Shown piece after piece: positions 16,551-26,015 of a DNA stretch of 64,000 nucleotides. How positions within the stretch are numbered: position 1 is the stretch's first letter; each line of letters begins with the position of its first letter. Below the pieces are notes generated by a model that saw only the letters and a list, made by a program, of their open reading frames with translations, did no database searches and was not told the DNA's origin. The position numbers were made by a program, and so were the translations under genes. Origin of the DNA: Fervidicoccus fontis Kam940 (GTDB lineage: Archaea > Thermoproteota > Thermoprotei_A > Sulfolobales > Fervidicoccaceae); NCBI RefSeq assembly GCF_000258425.1, contig NC_017461.1, positions 1,255,207-1,319,206 on the forward strand, given 5' to 3'.

Positions 16551-17280
16551 AATGGAAAAGCCTGTGTTTTACGTTCAGCAAAGAGATATAGTGCTCCCAG
16601 GAGATCTGGTAGGAGAAGGGAAAATCGAAACTAACTCACTTTACATTTATAATATTGGAAATAAGTACTTCTCTAGCATAATAGGAATGGTTGAGATAAA
16701 AGACGACAAGCTTTTCTTCTATCCAAAAGAGCAGATATACATTCCAAAGCCAAACGATCTTGTCATCGGACTTATAACTGATGTCGGTCCTACTTACTGG
16801 GATGTGGATCTCAACAGCCCATATGAAGGACAGCTACCGGTGAGCGAAACTCCTCTAAGGCAAACACATGCAACCGTTGACACGATGAGGAAGTTTCTCA
16901 GCATAGGCGACTTCGTAGCTCTTAAGGTTTTGAGCTTTGACAGGCTCAGGGATCCGCTCTTGACTATGAGGGGAAAGGGTTTGGGAAAAATATATGGAGG
17001 CAAAGTTATCGACATAGCCCAGCATGCAGTTAATTCTCTTATTAATAGGAAAAGGGCTTTAGTAGAGGCTATAGTAAAGGAAACGAAGACCGAAATATTA
17101 ATATCCAACAATGGGAGGGTTTGGATAAAGGGAACCGATTCCATTTTAGAAGACCTTGCAGTTTTGGCCATCAAGAAGCTTGAAAGCGTTGATTTATATT
17201 CCATTACCTCCTCAGAGATTATTAATTTTATACAAATTGAAAAACAGAAAAGAGGGATAGGTGATGTCGCACAACAGTAA
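16543..17280 (+). CDS. rrp4: Exosome cap subunit Rrp4
   Basis: A 245-residue RNA-binding subunit forming part of the trimeric cap over the Rrp41/Rrp42 ring. The order is N-terminal beta domain (residues about 10-70), S1 domain around [24 protein letters not shown] (70-150), and KH-type domain with RIWIKG-like [11 protein letters not shown] (185-200). It overlaps sdo1 by 8 bp and rrp41 by up to 20 bp. It feeds RNA into the degrading ring. Confidence 0.94.
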   Translation: MSEMEKPVFYVQQRDIVLPGDLVGEGKIETNSLYIYNIGNKYFSSIIGMVEIKDDKLFFYPKEQIYIPKPNDLVIGLITDVGPTYWDVDLNSPYEGQLPVSETPLRQTHATVDTMRKFLSIGDFVALKVLSFDRLRDPLLTMRGKGLGKIYGGKVIDIAQHAVNSLINRKRALVEAIVKETKTEILISNNGRVWIKGTDSILEDLAVLAIKKLESVDLYSITSSEIINFIQIEKQKRGIGDVAQQ

Positions 17281-18004
17281 TAGAAAGCTAATAGATGAAA
17301 ACGGATTAAGGGTTGACGGTAGGAGACCTGACCAGTTAAGACCTATATCCATGAAGGTTGGAATACTTAAGAATGCACAGGGTTCGGCCCTAGTTTCATA
17401 TGGAAAAACGCAGGTCATGGCAGCCGTTTACGGCCCTAGGGAAGCGCTTCCCAGGCACATGACACTACCTGATAGAGCAATCTTGAGAATAAGGTATCAT
17501 ATGGCTCCATTCAGCACTTCAGAAAGGAAATCCCCAGCTCCGACAAGAAGAGAGATAGAGCTCTCAAAAGTTATAAGAGAGGCTCTCGAGGCTACTGTTT
17601 TCAGCGAACTGTTTCCAAGAACTACGATTGATGTCTTTATTGAGGTCTTGCAGGCAGACGGAGGGACGAGGACAACAAGCCTGACAGCTGCTAGCTTGGC
17701 TCTCGCAGATGCTGGAATCCCAATGAAGGATCTAATAGCAGGGGTTGCTGTGGGCAAAGTCGATGGAGTGCTCGTCCTTGATATAAACGAAATAGAAGAC
17801 AGCACTGGGCAGGCAGATATGCCTGTAGCAATAATGCCGAATTTAAACAAGATAGTGCTCCTTCAGCTAAACGGCACGCTCACAAGAGATGAGTTTAATG
17901 AGGCTTTGAAGATGGCTCAAAAAGCAATAAAGGAAATATATATAATGCAGAAAGAAGCGCTCAGAGAAAAATATTCATCAATGGAGGAGGTCGAGCAAGC
18001 ATGA
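17264..18004 (+). CDS. rrp41: Exosome catalytic subunit Rrp41
   Basis: A 246-residue RNase PH-like phosphorolytic 3'-5' exoribonuclease subunit. Typical segments are [16 protein letters not shown] at the start, [42 protein letters not shown], and [17 protein letters not shown] with the acidic active-site residues. Rrp41 carries the catalytic residues in the Rrp41/Rrp42 hexamer. GTG 17261 or ATG 17264 could begin it; GGTG lies right before the ATG. Overlaps rrp42 by 4 bp. Confidence 0.95.
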   Translation: MSHNSNRKLIDENGLRVDGRRPDQLRPISMKVGILKNAQGSALVSYGKTQVMAAVYGPREALPRHMTLPDRAILRIRYHMAPFSTSERKSPAPTRREIELSKVIREALEATVFSELFPRTTIDVFIEVLQADGGTRTTSLTAASLALADAGIPMKDLIAGVAVGKVDGVLVLDINEIEDSTGQADMPVAIMPNLNKIVLLQLNGTLTRDEFNEALKMAQKAIKEIYIMQKEALREKYSSMEEVEQA

Positions 18005-18825
18005 GTGTAACACCTACTTCATATCCGCTTATACCAAAAATGAAAAGGGAAACCATTATATCTGTACTCGAAACTGGAAAGAGGATAGATGGAAGAGCTT
18101 TAGATGAAGTAAGGAAAATAACAATTGTGCCGAACTACATTGAAAAGTCCGACGGTTCAGCTCTAGTGTATTTGGGCGATACGTTGGTGCTTGTAGGGGT
18201 GAAGGTGGAGCCTGGTGCACCATATCCTGACAATCCCAATGAAGGAGTGCTGATGGTAAACGCCGAGTTCGTCCCTTTAGCATCTCCAGCCTTTGAGCCT
18301 GGGCCACCGGATGAGAACGCATATGAGCTTGCAAGAATAATTGATAGATCTTACAGAGAGTCCAAGGCGATTGGTCTAGGAGAATTGGCGCTTGTTCCAG
18401 GACAGAAGGTACTCGTCGTTTGGAACGATATATATGTGTTGAATCACTCCGGAAACCTCATCGATGCCTCAGCTATAGCAAGCTTAGTGGCTCTGATGAA
18501 TACAAGGATACCTGTATATGAAGAAGCGGATGGAGGAAACTTCGTAAAAAAGGAAAACGAGTACAAGGGCAACTTAAACGTGAAAAAGAAAATTATCACC
18601 GCAACTATTGCCAAAATCGGAAACTACTATCTTGCAGATCCAACTGATGAGGAAGAATATGTTTCAGATGCTAGGCTGTCAGTATCGTTTACAGAAGATG
18701 GGATAATAGCCGGAATGCAGAAAATGGGGATCGGGTATTTAGACGAGAACGACATAAATCAGATGATCGACCTTGCATGGAAGACGGCGAAAATATATTT
18801 AGGTGAGATTTCAAAACTCATATGA
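18001..18825 (+). CDS. rrp42: Exosome subunit Rrp42
   Basis: A 274-residue RNase PH-fold partner of Rrp41. It lacks the catalytic acidic pair but contributes RNA-binding surface and is required for ring assembly. Family marks are [47 protein letters not shown] and [18 protein letters not shown] [17 protein letters not shown] overlaps the rrp41 stop (ATGA). A 66-bp gap follows before rpl37ae. Confidence 0.95.
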   Translation: MSVTPTSYPLIPKMKRETIISVLETGKRIDGRALDEVRKITIVPNYIEKSDGSALVYLGDTLVLVGVKVEPGAPYPDNPNEGVLMVNAEFVPLASPAFEPGPPDENAYELARIIDRSYRESKAIGLGELALVPGQKVLVVWNDIYVLNHSGNLIDASAIASLVALMNTRIPVYEEADGGNFVKKENEYKGNLNVKKKIITATIAKIGNYYLADPTDEEEYVSDARLSVSFTEDGIIAGMQKMGIGYLDENDINQMIDLAWKTAKIYLGEISKLI

Positions 18826-18891
18826 GCTAATAAAGGTAAATTTTTAAAATCCTTAAGATCACTAATTAAAAAGAGCAAATGGTGAATATAG

Positions 18892-19152
18892 ATGGGAAGA
18901 ACAAAGATAGTCGGTATTGCAGGAAAGTTTGGAGCCAGATACGGGTCGACTTTAAGAAAGCAGTATAAGGAAATAATGGAAAAGAGGTATGCCCCTCACG
19001 TTTGTCCATTCTGCGGTATGAGCGGAAAAGTAACAAGAATAAGCATAGGTCTGTGGAAATGTGAAAAGTGCGGCAACGTTTGGGCAGGAGGAGCATATGT
19101 CCCGAGGACTGGACTGAACAAAATGTTTCCAAAGAGTATTAACACAAGATGA
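18892..19152 (+). CDS. rpl37ae: 50S ribosomal protein L37Ae
   Basis: An 86-residue eL43 with a CPFCG ... CEKCG zinc ribbon (residues about 39-64). Family features are GRTKIVGIAGKFGARYGSTLRK and WKCEKCGNVWAGGAY. In Sulfolobus, as I remember, this gene is followed by rpoP (Rpo12); no rpoP is visible here in the 38 bp before the Brix gene. Confidence 0.95.
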   Translation: MGRTKIVGIAGKFGARYGSTLRKQYKEIMEKRYAPHVCPFCGMSGKVTRISIGLWKCEKCGNVWAGGAYVPRTGLNKMFPKSINTR

Positions 19153-19189
19153 ATTTTTTTAAAGTTGCAAAGAGAAGTCTCATAAATGC

Positions 19190-19813
19190 GTGTTGAATTT
19201 GGTCAATAAAGTTATTTTTTCAACATCAAGAGAGCCTTCTTTGAGGGTAAGAAGCTTTTTAAAGGACATTATCAGCTTGGCGCCTTGGCTTGTAAAGGTA
19301 AACAGAGGAAAGCTGACCTTCAAGGATTTAGTTGACATAACCATAAGCGAAAAGAGCACGACGTTCGTCATTATTGGAGAAAAGAACGGAAACCCAAGCA
19401 TAATGAGGATTTATGACGTATCCGATTATTTGATCAAAAATGCGGTACTTCACGCTTATACCCTCTTCATAAAGGGGGTGACCCTTGCGAGGGAAGCGAA
19501 CAGACCATCATCTCCTGGATATGTGGATGATGCAATAATAGAAGGCAGCCTCCCTCCTGACGAAGAGCATAGAAACTTGACTTTTGCGCTGATAAAGATG
19601 TTTGGAAGCAGCATTATTCCCAATGCTGAAAGCAGCAACGTCTTGAAAATTCAAATCAAGGGATATCCGAATTCGGGGTGGATGTTAAATTTTAAAAAAT
19701 CTGGCAGCAATGAATATGTTGGTCCAAGAATTTTTATAGGAAAGGTTAAAAAAGTAGGAGAATATATGAGCGTCAGTGAAAGTGAAAGCGATGGAAAAGA
19801 AGGAGGAAATTGA
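19190..19813 (+). CDS. Brix domain ribosome-biogenesis protein
   Basis: A 207-residue single Brix domain (the archaeal Imp4/Rpf-like type). It opens with STSREPSLRVRSFLKDI, the conserved first strand and helix, and keeps the internal GEKNGNPSIMRI segment. Archaeal Brix proteins are thought to act in pre-rRNA processing or subunit assembly. Its place between rpl37ae and pcc1 is the usual one in crenarchaeal exosome operons. The last codons overlap the pcc1 start. Confidence 0.85.
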   Translation: MLNLVNKVIFSTSREPSLRVRSFLKDIISLAPWLVKVNRGKLTFKDLVDITISEKSTTFVIIGEKNGNPSIMRIYDVSDYLIKNAVLHAYTLFIKGVTLAREANRPSSPGYVDDAIIEGSLPPDEEHRNLTFALIKMFGSSIIPNAESSNVLKIQIKGYPNSGWMLNFKKSGSNEYVGPRIFIGKVKKVGEYMSVSESESDGKEGGN

Positions 19814-20078
19814 GAAGATATCTTTTAGTTTAGAAATTCACCATGAAAACGAGAAACTCCTCAAAGCCTACTTCGAATCTCTCAAGCCGGAAGCAGATTC
19901 TCTTGTAAACCAGAAAAAAGGGAAGGTATTTGTGGAATATAATGCGGAAGAAAAGAAGCTCATTCTTAAAATGGAAACGGAAACAATAAGTGACTTTAAA
20001 GCTCTCATGAACTCGTATCTTTATCTGATAAAAGCTATTAATGATTCCTTGAATTCTGCAACCTCCTCTATGCAATAA
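19791..20078 (+). CDS. pcc1: KEOPS subunit Pcc1
   Basis: About 95 residues with the CTAG/Pcc1 fold: a beta strand FSLEIHHENEK, a helix carrying AYFESLKPEADSL (the Pcc1 signature, slightly varied from the usual SL.PE), two strands, and a long C-terminal helix. Pcc1 dimerises and binds Kae1, helping KEOPS hold tRNA. It completes three KEOPS subunits in the window together with kae1 and bud32. Met at 19791 overlaps the Brix gene by 23 bp; the frame can start at 19776. Confidence 0.82.
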   Translation: MEKKEEIEKISFSLEIHHENEKLLKAYFESLKPEADSLVNQKKGKVFVEYNAEEKKLILKMETETISDFKALMNSYLYLIKAINDSLNSATSSMQ

Positions 20079-20081
20079 GGT

Positions 20082-20207
20082 GTGATCTTTCATTTCTGGC
20101 CTCCTTTCCTCAGAATGGCAGGGATGTTCCTGCATCTATTCGCGATCGGATCTTTCATCTTAATGAAGGCAAGAGCGATCAGAGATTCTTTCTTGACCAT
20201 AGAATGA
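20082..20207 (+). CDS. Candidate small hydrophobic protein, 41 residues
   Basis: A GTG-initiated frame 3 bp after the pcc1 stop. The AAGG stretch before it could serve as ribosome binding site. It encodes a hydrophobic stretch (MFLHLFAIGSFILM) that could form one membrane helix, then a charged tail. Not recognised. Because of its size and lack of homologue evidence it may be a chance frame. Confidence 0.25.
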   Translation: MIFHFWPPFLRMAGMFLHLFAIGSFILMKARAIRDSFLTIE

Positions 20208-20451
20208 ACTCTATTGTTTTGTCTCAAAACTAACCCATATTCCAAAAGCTATGGTTTAAAATTCATCAATGCACGAAGAGAAACATCAGAGCTTGAATGA
20301 GAAGTAACACCTTAAAGATACTAAACTTCATTTTCATCTTAAAAAGGCATGCTTTCGATTGATGTAAAAGCGAACTGTTAAAAACCATAAGAATTTATTA
20401 AGCAAAAATTTCAATCTTCTATAATAGTTATTTATTTGGAGTTGATAATGT
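20208..20451. other. Non-coding gap before prefoldin beta
   Basis: No protein-like frame seen. A+T content rises toward the right end, where TTCTATAATAG (about 20415-20425) is a likely TATA region for pfdB. Confidence 0.4.
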
Positions 20452-20847
20452 ATGGCAGAGAAAGTTCCGCCCGAGATAGAACAGGTTGCTCAACAGCTCG
20501 ATGAGCTTCAAGAAAAGTACAATAATTTGTTGAACCAGAGATTAATAGTAGAAAGCGAGTTGAAAGAAATAAATAAACTGCTTGAGACTCTCAATAATAT
20601 TCCGCCTGAGACAAAAATCTATAGAAGCGTAGGGAACATCTTCTTTGCTGAGGATAGGGATAAGCTGGTCAAAGAACTTACTGAAAAGAAGGAGACTGAC
20701 GAGCTTATATATGAGAGATTTAAAAAAGATGAAGAAGATCTCAAGAAGCAGATTTCAACCCTTCAGGAAAAATTGAGAGGATTGCTGTCTAAATATTATC
20801 AGAAAGTTTCAACACCTGTAACAAAAACTGGCAGTGGTGCATCTTAA
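20452..20847 (+). CDS. pfdB: Prefoldin beta subunit
   Basis: A 131-residue subunit of the hexameric chaperone that delivers unfolded proteins to the thermosome. It is two long coiled-coil helices joined by a beta hairpin (ETKIYRSVGNIFFAED, residues about 55-70), the hallmark of beta-class prefoldin. The segment before the hairpin is rich in Leu/Asn/Gln heptads. The C-terminal TPVTKTGSGAS tail is likely disordered. DUF3194 follows after 41 bp. Confidence 0.93.
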   Translation: MAEKVPPEIEQVAQQLDELQEKYNNLLNQRLIVESELKEINKLLETLNNIPPETKIYRSVGNIFFAEDRDKLVKELTEKKETDELIYERFKKDEEDLKKQISTLQEKLRGLLSKYYQKVSTPVTKTGSGAS

Positions 20848-20888
20848 CGGAAGAAGGTAAAAGAGACAAGAAGGTCTCTATCGAAGAT

Positions 20889-21191
20889 ATGGAAAAGATA
20901 CTGGTTGAATCGGTAAGCAGTGTAGAGGATAATATAAGGAAGAGCAAAAGCGATACATCTTTTTTATCTGTGGAGCTCAACCTCGATGAAAAGGAGGAAG
21001 TTTTAAAAGCATCATTTGATGTTGAGGTTATAAGCGCAGTGAGAACTCCGTTTGGTCCGGAGGATAAGGCAGGAAGAATTGCAGATGGGCTAAAAAGAAG
21101 CTTGGAGGAAAAAATAAGTGAACTACGCTTTAAAAGAACTGATAAAAAGGGCAGTAGAGAGAAAGAAGGAAATAGTGATAGTAACTCATAA
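20889..21191 (+). CDS. DUF3194 family protein
   Basis: A 100-residue protein of unknown function that in crenarchaea sits between prefoldin beta and a DHH phosphoesterase, as here. It has an N-terminal helix, a strand pair SFLSVELNLDEKEEVLKASFDVEVIS, the conserved RTPFGPEDKAGRIADGLKR segment, and a Lys/Glu-rich end. The last 25 codons overlap the DHH gene by 74 bp, so the two are translated from shared sequence. Confidence 0.7.
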   Translation: MEKILVESVSSVEDNIRKSKSDTSFLSVELNLDEKEEVLKASFDVEVISAVRTPFGPEDKAGRIADGLKRSLEEKISELRFKRTDKKGSREKEGNSDSNS

Positions 21192-22119
21192 GCAAGCAGA
21201 TGTAGACGCATTTTCCTCAGCTTTAGCTTTAAAGCGCCTTATTGTTAGAGAGTTTGGATCTCAAAGTGGTGAAATTAAAGTAGTTTTCCCAGAATCTATT
21301 TCTTCAGAAGCTGAAAGGCTGGAAAAAGTTCTTTTAAGTAAACAAGAAAACTTTGAGTATCTTAATGAAATCAACGAAGTAAATGGAGAGACGATTATAA
21401 TACTCGATACCGCATCAGAAAGCCAGCTGCCTAATTTTCAAGAAATACTTAAAGGATATACTTTCCTAATAGATCATCATTACTATAATAGCATAAAAAA
21501 ATTTGTATCGGAATATTACATCGACAGAACTGCTTACTCCACTTCCGAGCTCATAGCATCTATATTTCCTGAAGGTCTTCTAGATGAAGCAACATCATGC
21601 CTATTGCTTGCCGGGATTGTTTTCGATACAAATCGCTTCAAAAGGTCGAGCGAATCAACATTCATATGCGCTTCAAAGCTTTCAAGCAGGTGCAACTATA
21701 ACAAGTTAATTTCTGAAATCGAAACAAGAGAAGAGGACGTTTCAAAGAGGATGGCAAAGCTTAAAGCACTTCAGAGGCTGTCGCTGCTGAGGAAAGGGGA
21801 GCTGATTATAGCTATGACTCATGTGAGCTCTTTTGAAAGCGATGTGGCGTCTTCAATTTTAAGAGAAGGAGCCGACATCTCTCTCGTGATTTCTGATAAG
21901 GATTTTGGGCTGAGAATTGTTCTCAGATCAAAGAGCGAGGTGGAAGACGAGGTTTTGAGAAAGATCAGAGAAGTTGTTGAGAGGCTTGCTGAAGGTAAAT
22001 TTGGAGGGCACAGGGAGTCCATGGTGTTAGAAAGCAATATTAGGATAGAGAAGAGAGAGATAGAATCGCTGATGAAAAAAATCAAAGAAGAGCTTCAGCC
22101 TTCGTTGGGAGCGGAATAG
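21118..22119 (+). CDS. DHH family phosphoesterase
   Basis: A 333-residue protein with a DHH domain (VTHKQADVDAFSSALAL near residue 22; the metal motif LIDHHYYN near 122) and a C-terminal DHHA1-type domain ending with the GGHRES segment. The NrnA/RecJ superfamily hydrolyses short oligonucleotides, pAp or cyclic dinucleotides; which applies here is not clear. In the first motif THKQADVD replaces the more usual xHxxPDxDA, keeping His and the two Asp. It starts at GTG 21118 inside DUF3194. Confidence 0.82.
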   Translation: MNYALKELIKRAVERKKEIVIVTHKQADVDAFSSALALKRLIVREFGSQSGEIKVVFPESISSEAERLEKVLLSKQENFEYLNEINEVNGETIIILDTASESQLPNFQEILKGYTFLIDHHYYNSIKKFVSEYYIDRTAYSTSELIASIFPEGLLDEATSCLLLAGIVFDTNRFKRSSESTFICASKLSSRCNYNKLISEIETREEDVSKRMAKLKALQRLSLLRKGELIIAMTHVSSFESDVASSILREGADISLVISDKDFGLRIVLRSKSEVEDEVLRKIREVVERLAEGKFGGHRESMVLESNIRIEKREIESLMKKIKEELQPSLGAE

Positions 22120-22322
22120 CTTAGCTCCTAGTTTAAAATTTAAAGCGAATATACTAAAAAACATGCTTAAAAACCCGTTTTTTGATATATTTTCTAAAGA
22201 AATTTTTAAATCATTTAAAAAGGAAACATTATTTAATCTTTTTCAGGTTAAATTTGAATGTTGTTTTAATACAAAGTTAGAGAGGTTCGGAAAATTCGAT
22301 AAAATACAGGAGTTGATAAAGA

Positions 22323-24533
22323 ATGGTAAAATACAAAATGGTTCCTGAAATTTTAAAAATGATGGGTAACCTCGATCAAGTGAGGAATATCGGTATTATC
22401 GCCCATGTCGACCATGGAAAGACGACGACATCTGATACATTACTTGCAGCAGCAGGAATCATTTCACAAAAAGTAGCTGGAGAGGCACTGGCTACTGATT
22501 ATCTTGAAGTAGAGCAGAAGAGGGGTATAACAGTAAAAGCGGCAAACGTCAGCCTTTATCACGAGGTAGACGGAAAGTCATATGTGATCAACTTAATTGA
22601 CACTCCAGGGCATGTAGACTTTACTGGAAAGGTTACAAGAAGCCTCAGAGTTTTGGATGGTGCTATAGTAGTCGTCGATGCTGTTGAAGGAATAATGACT
22701 CAGACCGAAACCGTTCTGAGGCAGGCATTAGAAGAGAGGGTAAGGCCCCTGCTTTTCATCAATAAAGTTGACAGACTTATAAAAGAGCTCAAGTACACAC
22801 CGCAACAAATGCAACAGAGATTTGTTGAGATAATAAAGGACATCAATAAGCTTATTATGAATCAGGCTGAACCTGAATTTAGAGACAAATGGCTTCTCGA
22901 CCCAGCGAAGGGACAGGTTGCTTTTGGATCGGCAAAGGAAAAGTGGGGCTTTACAATCCCAGTATCCGCGAAGAAAGGGATTAACCTTTCGCATGTGATT
23001 GACGCTTATAATAAGGGGAAAGAGGCTATAGAAGAGCTCGCAAAAGAGGTTCCAATTGCGAATTCGCTTCTCGATATGGTCATTAAGTATGTTCCCAACC
23101 CGAGGGAAGCGCAGAAATATAGGATTCCAAAGATATGGAAAGGCGATATAAATTCAACAATCGGAAAGGCCATGCTCGAAGCTGATCCCAACGGTCCTGC
23201 AGTTATGCTGATCAATGACATGAGAGTTGATCCACATGCTGGATTGGTAGCGACAGGAAGATTATTCTCTGGATACCTCGAGAGCGGAAAGGAAGTTTGG
23301 CTCGTCAACAGCAAGGTCCCTCAGAAGATTCTTCAGGTCAGCTTGTATATGGGACCAACCAGAGAGGTTGCGGATAGAGTTGTAGCCGGAAACATCCTCG
23401 CGGTGTTAGGGCTTGATAAGGCTAGAGCGGGAGAGACGGTAGTAGATGTTGCCTATAAAGATGAAATGGCTCCCTTCGAAAGGCTTCACTATGTCAGCGA
23501 GCCAGTAGTAACTGTTGCAGTTGAGCCCAAAAATACTAAGGATCTTCCTAAGCTGATAGAATCTCTATATAGGCTTAGCATCGAAGACCCCAATTTAGTT
23601 GTTAAGATAAATGAAGAGACTGGAGAGTATCTACTTTCAGGGATGGGGCCGCTTCACTTGGAAATAGCTATGACATTCTTAAAGGACAACTACGGAGTTG
23701 AGGTCACAACTTCTCCTCCAGTAATTGTATATAGAGAAAGCATCAGGACAACGAGCGACGTCTTTGAGGGGAAGAGCCCCAACAAGCACAACAAGTTCTA
23801 CATAAGTGTTGAGCCGCTTAATGAGGAGACGATTAAGTTAATCCAAGAGGGTCAAGTATTCAATGATCAAGATTTCAGAGACCGAGCAAAAATATTGAGG
23901 GATAAGGCTGGCTGGGACTACGATGAAGCCAGAAAGATATGGCTTGTGGAGGACAACATCAATATATTCGTAGACAAAACATCAGGCCTGCAGTACTTAA
24001 GGGAAGTGAAGGACACTATACTCCAAGCCTTTAGGCTTGCAATGAAGGAGGGTCCGCTGGCTAACGAGCCTGTTAGAGGAGTTAAGGTCGTATTGCACGA
24101 TGCAGTCATTCATGAAGACCCAGCTCACAGAGGACCCGCTCAGATATATCCAGCTGTGAGAAATGCCATATTTGCAGGCATGCTATCCGCTAAGCCGACA
24201 CTGCTGGAGCCTATTCAGAAGCTAGACATAAGGCTTCCCATGGATTACTTAAGCGGTGTTACCGCCATAATAACTAAAAAGAGGGGCAAAATACTCACGG
24301 TAGCTGAAGCGGGAGACCTTACCAGAGTTATCGCAGAGATCCCAGTTGCCGAGTCCTTCGATTTGGCTAGTGAACTTAGAAGCGTAACAGCAGGTAAGGC
24401 GTTCTGGGGATTGGAGTTCAGCAGGTGGTCTCCAGTTCCTGATTCATTGCTGATGGATGTTGTAAAGAAGATAAGAGAGAGAAAGGGATTGCCGTTAGAG
24501 CCTCCAAAAGTATCAGACTTTCTATCTCCATAA
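22323..24533 (+). CDS. fusA: Translation elongation factor 2
   Basis: A 736-residue GTPase driving ribosomal translocation. GTP-binding motifs are AHVDHGKTT (G1), DTPGHVD (G3) and NKVD (G4). Domains II-V follow, and His602 in [10 protein letters not shown] is the diphthamide site. That links it to dph6 about 36 kb away, whose product performs the last diphthamide step. Starts at 22323 or at a downstream Met (22338) are possible; the family usually has about 15 residues before [16 protein letters not shown] region lies in the A+T-rich gap before it. Confidence 0.96.
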   Translation: MVKYKMVPEILKMMGNLDQVRNIGIIAHVDHGKTTTSDTLLAAAGIISQKVAGEALATDYLEVEQKRGITVKAANVSLYHEVDGKSYVINLIDTPGHVDFTGKVTRSLRVLDGAIVVVDAVEGIMTQTETVLRQALEERVRPLLFINKVDRLIKELKYTPQQMQQRFVEIIKDINKLIMNQAEPEFRDKWLLDPAKGQVAFGSAKEKWGFTIPVSAKKGINLSHVIDAYNKGKEAIEELAKEVPIANSLLDMVIKYVPNPREAQKYRIPKIWKGDINSTIGKAMLEADPNGPAVMLINDMRVDPHAGLVATGRLFSGYLESGKEVWLVNSKVPQKILQVSLYMGPTREVADRVVAGNILAVLGLDKARAGETVVDVAYKDEMAPFERLHYVSEPVVTVAVEPKNTKDLPKLIESLYRLSIEDPNLVVKINEETGEYLLSGMGPLHLEIAMTFLKDNYGVEVTTSPPVIVYRESIRTTSDVFEGKSPNKHNKFYISVEPLNEETIKLIQEGQVFNDQDFRDRAKILRDKAGWDYDEARKIWLVEDNINIFVDKTSGLQYLREVKDTILQAFRLAMKEGPLANEPVRGVKVVLHDAVIHEDPAHRGPAQIYPAVRNAIFAGMLSAKPTLLEPIQKLDIRLPMDYLSGVTAIITKKRGKILTVAEAGDLTRVIAEIPVAESFDLASELRSVTAGKAFWGLEFSRWSPVPDSLLMDVVKKIRERKGLPLEPPKVSDFLSP

Positions 24534-24668
24534 CGCTTTTTAAATAAAATTTTAATATTTTATAAAAAATCTTTTTTATAAAAAATTTAAAAAAATTTTT
24601 GAATTTTTTAACTTTATAAAAATTTAAATATCTCAAATCATTTTCTTATATAAATTGGTGTTTATCAG

Positions 24669-25055
24669 GTGACAATTACCGCAATATTTTCATATGGAGT
24701 TGTTCCTGCTTTATTGTTATTCTTCCTTTTAGCGGTCATCTCTCTTCTATACTTCGTCCTCAGAAAGGAAGAAAAAACCATAACTGGACTGAAAGACGAG
24801 CGGTATGAGGCAGGGAATCCGCCGAAATATAAGGCGAGGGTAAGAGTAGGGTTTCAATATTTGGGATTCTTTATCCTGTTTGCTAGCTTTGAGTCTGTAG
24901 TTGTAACGTTTCTTCTTCTTTCTCTTTCCAGCGGTGCTTATATAAATAAACTTGCTGAATTTTTCTTATCAATAGTCCTTGTTTCTGTGCCAATCCTCCT
25001 CTACGGCATAAAGGAGGCAGAAAAAGTCGAAAATTGGGTATGGGATGAGGAATAA
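24669..25055 (+). CDS. nuoA: Complex I subunit A (NuoA/NdhC)
   Basis: A 128-residue membrane protein with three helices and the YEAGNPP loop corresponding to the conserved YECG..P segment (the Cys is replaced by Ala here). TTATATAAAT (about 24645-24654) is placed to start transcription at the GTG 24669, so the operon's mRNA is probably leaderless. First gene of an eleven-gene cluster; its stop overlaps nuoB. Confidence 0.88.
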   Translation: MTITAIFSYGVVPALLLFFLLAVISLLYFVLRKEEKTITGLKDERYEAGNPPKYKARVRVGFQYLGFFILFASFESVVVTFLLLSLSSGAYINKLAEFFLSIVLVSVPILLYGIKEAEKVENWVWDEE

Positions 25056-25582
25056 TGGAAATTGCAATCGAAATTGCTAATAGCATATCTAATAAGATAA
25101 TGCGCTTTACAATTAAACTTGTTAAGAGAATTCTGAAGCCCTTTTCAGGAATGATCGACTGGGCAAACTCCTACAGCCTTTGGCCTGTACACTTTACAAC
25201 CTCTTGCTGCGGTTGCGAGTTCGCTGCAACTTACGATCCCAGATTTGACAGCGAGAGGTACGGGAGCCTTCCATTTACGCATGTAAGAGATACAAACACG
25301 ATTATTATAGAAGGTACTATCAGCAAGAAAATGGCAAAGGCGCTTAAAGTCGTTTACGATCAGATGCCCTCTCCTAAGTATGTAATAGCTATGGGTGCTT
25401 GTGCAATCGATGGCGGGATTTTTTATAACAGCTACAATGTGGTGAAGCCTAGAGACTTCCTTCCAGTGGAAGTTTACATTCCTGGATGTCCTCCAAGGCC
25501 TGAGGCAGTTGAAAATGCAATATTGACAATGCAGAGAAGGATAAGGGAGCTTAGGATCGCTTCGAAAAAAGTAACTGAATAG
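25055..25582 (+). CDS. nuoB: Complex I subunit B (NuoB)
   Basis: A 175-residue iron-sulfur subunit holding cluster N2. The ligands are the tandem Cys-Cys in TSCCGCEFAAT, Cys in MGACAIDGG, and Cys in IPGCPPRPEA. The segment YDPRFDSERYGSLPF lies where the quinone site is built with NuoD. This confirms a true complex I rather than a hydrogenase relative, though Mbh and Fpo-type enzymes share the motif. Confidence 0.93.
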   Translation: MEIAIEIANSISNKIMRFTIKLVKRILKPFSGMIDWANSYSLWPVHFTTSCCGCEFAATYDPRFDSERYGSLPFTHVRDTNTIIIEGTISKKMAKALKVVYDQMPSPKYVIAMGACAIDGGIFYNSYNVVKPRDFLPVEVYIPGCPPRPEAVENAILTMQRRIRELRIASKKVTE

Positions 25583-25595
25583 GTGGCGAGGAAAA

Positions 25596-26012
25596 TTGAG
25601 CGCGAGTCAGAGCGCAATTTATGTCTCAAAAGAGGAGCTCTTGAAAAAAGCGGAAGAGCTTTATAAATCAGGGTACGATCACGTAATATCTATATCCGCA
25701 GTCGACTACCCCGAGAGGAACGAAATTGAACTTGTTGTGCACGTCTCAAGCTATACTCGTAAAGATATATCTCCTAAGATCCTTGAAATAAGAACGAAGC
25801 TCGACAGGAGCAGTCCAAGAGTTAACAGCCTAACTAAGGTCTGGAGATCTGCAGAGTTTCAGGAGAGAGAGGCACATGAAATGTTCGGGATATTCTTCGA
25901 GGGGCACAGCGACCTTAAGTACCTCCTACTCGATCCTGAGGAATTCAGATTTAAATATCCTCTGAGGAAGGACTTCAAAGTTATAGTTGAGGATATAATG
26001 TTGAAGAAATGA
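25596..26012 (+). CDS. nuoC: Complex I subunit C (NuoC)
   Basis: A 138-residue peripheral-arm subunit. The signature WRSAEFQEREAHEMFGIFFEGH followed by LLLDPEEF and YPLRKDF is typical of the 30-kDa subunit. It starts at TTG 25596 and is separated from nuoD by 3 bp. It is a separate gene, not fused to nuoD as in some bacteria. Confidence 0.92.
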   Translation: MSASQSAIYVSKEELLKKAEELYKSGYDHVISISAVDYPERNEIELVVHVSSYTRKDISPKILEIRTKLDRSSPRVNSLTKVWRSAEFQEREAHEMFGIFFEGHSDLKYLLLDPEEFRFKYPLRKDFKVIVEDIMLKK

Positions 26013-26015
26013 GAG

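Noticed and set aside
22163..22348. 61-residue frame ahead of EF-2
   Set aside because: Low-complexity A+T-rich coding of Lys/Phe type that overlaps the EF-2 start; probably the leader of EF-2.
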